Of a stretch of DNA of 64,000 bases, positions 61,897 to 64,000 are shown piece by piece (position 1 is the stretch's first letter; the number at the start of each line of letters is the position of its first letter). The stretch lies in NCBI GenBank assembly GCA_907163375.1, contig CAJQUW010000464.1:1-64000 (forward strand), given 5' to 3'. The notes below the pieces were generated by a model that saw only the letters and a program-made list of their open reading frames with translations, did not search any database and was not told the DNA's origin. Origin of the DNA: Prostheceraeus crozeri. Its lineage: Eukaryota; Platyhelminthes; Polycladida; Euryleptidae. Made by a program: the position numbers and the translations under genes.

Positions 61897-63417
61897 TCAC
61901 TTTGTTTTCCGAAACACTAACGTTATGAGGGATTTAGTATCTTTCACGTGGATGCACTCTTGTAAACCATTGGTAATTTTGATAGCAATAGAGGGTATAG
62001 TTTGTTTGACGACGGGATGATAGAAAATAGATTCAAACATCTTCTCGACTATTCCATATGAAGCGTCTTTATCATGAATGAAATCACGTAAAATGTATTC
62101 TTTTTTCTCACCAACAGAAATAGGTAGAATCAAATCACTTTGAATGTAAAGGTGCTGTTCATGTTTATCAAGTGTCATTGGTGTTTCTATACCAATCGTA
62201 TGCGCAGCAGCAAACACAGTTTGTAGCATTGAAAAACCAAAGAGTTTTTTCAAATTTTTACTCAATTGACATTGAATGTCATCACCCAGTCTCAGAACAA
62301 CGCGTTGATTTTCAATTGAAAACGAAATGTGGTGTGTCTTTACATCATATTTACTTTTCATCACATGCTTCAACTTCTGTTGTATATAAGGATTTACTAC
62401 ATGAATGAAGCTTTCAACTGTATGATATAGACGCGGCATTATATTGATAGCAACTTTAGATTCTTCATAAGACTGGTAAATTTTCTTGATGCGATCGCCA
62501 TAGATGTCCACCCACCATTCATCATTAACTGAATCAGCTTTAGTGTGATATTCATGAGAACCATACACCACACCGCTTCCAATAATAGGTGTATAATGTC
62601 TTACAAAATGACGCAAGGTTGGAGAGAAATAAACTGTAAGTTTGTCATTATATTTCTGAATAACCAACTTATTTTTGTTCGCCATAATTTTCTCTCCATA
62701 CTTCTTACCCACAGTCTCATTCCATCGTTTTACTAACTCAATAAGTGATAAAGGTTGAACACCACGCTTTTTCAAAATGATGCGTTCTTCACATTCTACA
62801 ACATCTTCATCAAATATTTTAAATCTATAATGAAATTTGTTGATTCGATTTGAATAAACTTTTTTAACATTTGCAGTAGCAATTGACGTTAGATGTAGTC
62901 CATGACCAAAACCAAGATGTGGATAGAATTCATTATCCAACCTCAGCGTAAGACCTTTAGTAAAAGAATGAAAGCGGAGGAACTGTCTCCCACTCCAATG
63001 ATAGATAGTAAACTCATAAGCTTTCTGATTTTTATTCTTCATGATGGAAGTATTACCACTGTTGAATGCCTTAATAATTTTCTCATTCCCAAATGGTTCA
63101 TAAGAATCTGATTTTATCTGAATCCATTCATAGTTCCACTTTCCATCTGATGTTAAATTGTATGGGAACTGAAATGCATTATTCATCGTTATTCCATCAT
63201 GGGTGCGAGGAGTCAATATCATTTCTTCCAAATCATTCACATTCTGAATATTGCTATCATAGCAAATACTAGAAACGCCAACCTCCCATTCACCTTCTAA
63301 ATGCAGTGGCCGATTTAATTCTACTCGATAGTCTGATGGTTTATTTTTGGGAAATTTATTCATAGAAGCATTACTGGGCAAGTAGATTAGAAACGAGTCC
63401 TTATTTTCACTTTCCAT
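61897..63417 (-). CDS. Penton-like protein 1, copy B (full length)
   Basis: 506 residues from MESENKDSFLIYLPS. It has the DYRVELNRPLHLEGEWEVGV opening, FHYRFKIFDEDVVECEERII, a central domain absent from copy A (LRHFVRHYTPIIGSGVVYG, WWVDIYGDRIKKIYQ, LKKLFGFSMLQTVFAA) and the late QSDLILPISVGEKKEYILRD. The central LFGF... block is the counterpart of the LGFDQN block of penton-like protein 2, supporting paralogy. Predicted vertex or minor capsid protein. Confidence 0.75.
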   Translation of the reverse strand: MESENKDSFLIYLPSNASMNKFPKNKPSDYRVELNRPLHLEGEWEVGVSSICYDSNIQNVNDLEEMILTPRTHDGITMNNAFQFPYNLTSDGKWNYEWIQIKSDSYEPFGNEKIIKAFNSGNTSIMKNKNQKAYEFTIYHWSGRQFLRFHSFTKGLTLRLDNEFYPHLGFGHGLHLTSIATANVKKVYSNRINKFHYRFKIFDEDVVECEERIILKKRGVQPLSLIELVKRWNETVGKKYGEKIMANKNKLVIQKYNDKLTVYFSPTLRHFVRHYTPIIGSGVVYGSHEYHTKADSVNDEWWVDIYGDRIKKIYQSYEESKVAINIMPRLYHTVESFIHVVNPYIQQKLKHVMKSKYDVKTHHISFSIENQRVVLRLGDDIQCQLSKNLKKLFGFSMLQTVFAAAHTIGIETPMTLDKHEQHLYIQSDLILPISVGEKKEYILRDFIHDKDASYGIVEKMFESIFYHPVVKQTIPSIAIKITNGLQECIHVKDTKSLITLVFRKTK

Positions 63418-63456
63418 ATTATTCACATTGGAAAAATATATTAGCATACGTTTGCA

Positions 63457-64000
63457 TTAACTCTTCATTCGGAAATGGAGTGTGATACTTGTCACAGCAT
63501 CTTTATGAAAAGGAATCAACGCACCAGCATCGTCATAAATGGCAATATCAATTTGTGGGATGTAGTTTGATTTCAGCTTTGTATAATGCACTTTCTTGAA
63601 AGTATGCTCAGATAAAATACTGCAGCTTTTTGGCTGGTATGGTATCATTGCTAGCAATGGAGCTTCAACATCTCCCACACGTACATCTTCACCAATATTG
63701 GAATATATCTGAAAATAGTTAATACGACGCGATAGTGACATGTCTGCGCTAGCTTTGGTTACAGTACCACTTTTAAAGATATTTTGATCAAAACCCAAAA
63801 TGTCCATTAGAGTTTTATCCATAATTAGTTCAATACCTTTTCCACTTATAGTGAGAGACAAAGTACCTTCTTTTTCAGAAAATGAAATATGTTGCTCATT
63901 AATCACTTCATTTAAATAATCTACAACCAATTTAACCGAAGTAATAATGCGAGGCATCAACACTCTTGTTTCATGTAAGATACCACCTAAAGACTCTACA
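63457..64000 (-). CDS. Penton-like protein 2, copy B (partial, runs off window)
   Basis: C-terminal ~180 codons, apparently identical in protein to copy A (43226-43769) over the part seen from LMPRIITSVKLVVDYLNEV to LHFRMKS. The start lies beyond base 64000. It ends 40 bp upstream of the start of penton-like gene 1 on the same strand. Confidence 0.8.
   Translation of the reverse strand, partial: VESLGGILHETRVLMPRIITSVKLVVDYLNEVINEQHISFSEKEGTLSLTISGKGIELIMDKTLMDILGFDQNIFKSGTVTKASADMSLSRRINYFQIYSNIGEDVRVGDVEAPLLAMIPYQPKSCSILSEHTFKKVHYTKLKSNYIPQIDIAIYDDAGALIPFHKDAVTSITLHFRMKS

Larger units (their letters stand above)
50675..64000 (+). mobile_element. Family-2 Maverick, copy B (continues past window)
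   Basis: Left terminus AGTAGTAAGAAAACGG at 50675, flanks unlike A and C. Satellite array to 52950, then the same gene order as copy A up to penton-like gene 2, where the window ends. All genes visible here are open, including a spliced polymerase, so this copy may be younger or intact. The right terminus is outside the window. Confidence 0.85.

Noticed and set aside
62172-62736. Plus-strand frames opposite penton-like protein 1
   Set aside because: Shadows of the well-supported minus-strand gene.
1-64000. tRNA, rRNA or other standard structured RNA genes
   Set aside because: Looked for but none recognised by eye; a tRNAscan/Rfam run would be needed for a firm negative.

Overview
This is nuclear DNA of an animal, most likely an invertebrate. 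It shows spliceosomal introns, TATA boxes, metazoan DNA transposons (piggyBac, Tc1/mariner) and two unrelated families of Polinton/Maverick virus-like elements. I cannot name the species. Host coding sequence is scarce: two phase-compatible exons of one unrecognised gene lie on the minus strand at 1413-2756. Almost everything else is mobile or repetitive.

Layout. 1-1412: tandem ~320-370 bp satellite. 1413-2756: host exons. 2795-3773: satellite-rich left end of family-2 copy C. 3780-23663: a complete but decayed AT-rich Polinton (Polinton-1), 19,884 bp with ~0.5 kb terminal inverted repeats (TIRs) and a 6-bp target duplication (ATTACG), inserted between the left array and the promoter of copy C. 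23664-27030: the rest of copy C, a deletion derivative with a higher-order minisatellite. 27031-32196: no convincing gene. 32197-47600: family-2 copy A, cut off inside its capsid gene. 47600-50674: a GC-rich repeat and non-coding DNA. 50675-64000: family-2 copy B, which runs off the window and has an intact DNA polymerase gene.

Polinton-1 carries the expected virion and replication set: adenain-like protease, rve integrase fused to a phospholipase A2-like domain, pX-like peptide, double-jelly-roll major capsid protein, a fibre-like coiled coil, protein-primed DNA polymerase B, packaging ATPase, penton-like minor capsid protein and a two-helix membrane protein. Most genes are broken by frameshifts or stops. 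Several carry small GC-rich double-hairpin insertions that are translated in frame. A piggyBac-type 986-bp element (with a mariner fragment inside) sits in its left TIR, and a 5'-truncated piggyBac transposase copy interrupts the PLA2-integrase gene.

Family 2 is a different Maverick lineage with an F54H12.2-type capsid. Its left arm has three small genes, each with its own TATA box and each followed by a ~140-bp cassette that opens with a 16-nt hairpin matching the metazoan histone-mRNA 3' stem-loop at 15 of 16 consensus positions. Then come a divergently transcribed pair (a 130/145-aa protein and a spliced DNA polymerase B), two penton-like paralogues, two short PC4-like genes, a gene that I read as a two-repeat TATA-binding protein (TBP) homologue, an adenain-like protease and the capsid gene. 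Capsid stop and protease start overlap as TAATG. An element-encoded TBP, a TATA box at nearly every left-arm promoter and histone-type 3' ends suggest an element that controls its own transcription programme. That is the most novel-looking part of the window.
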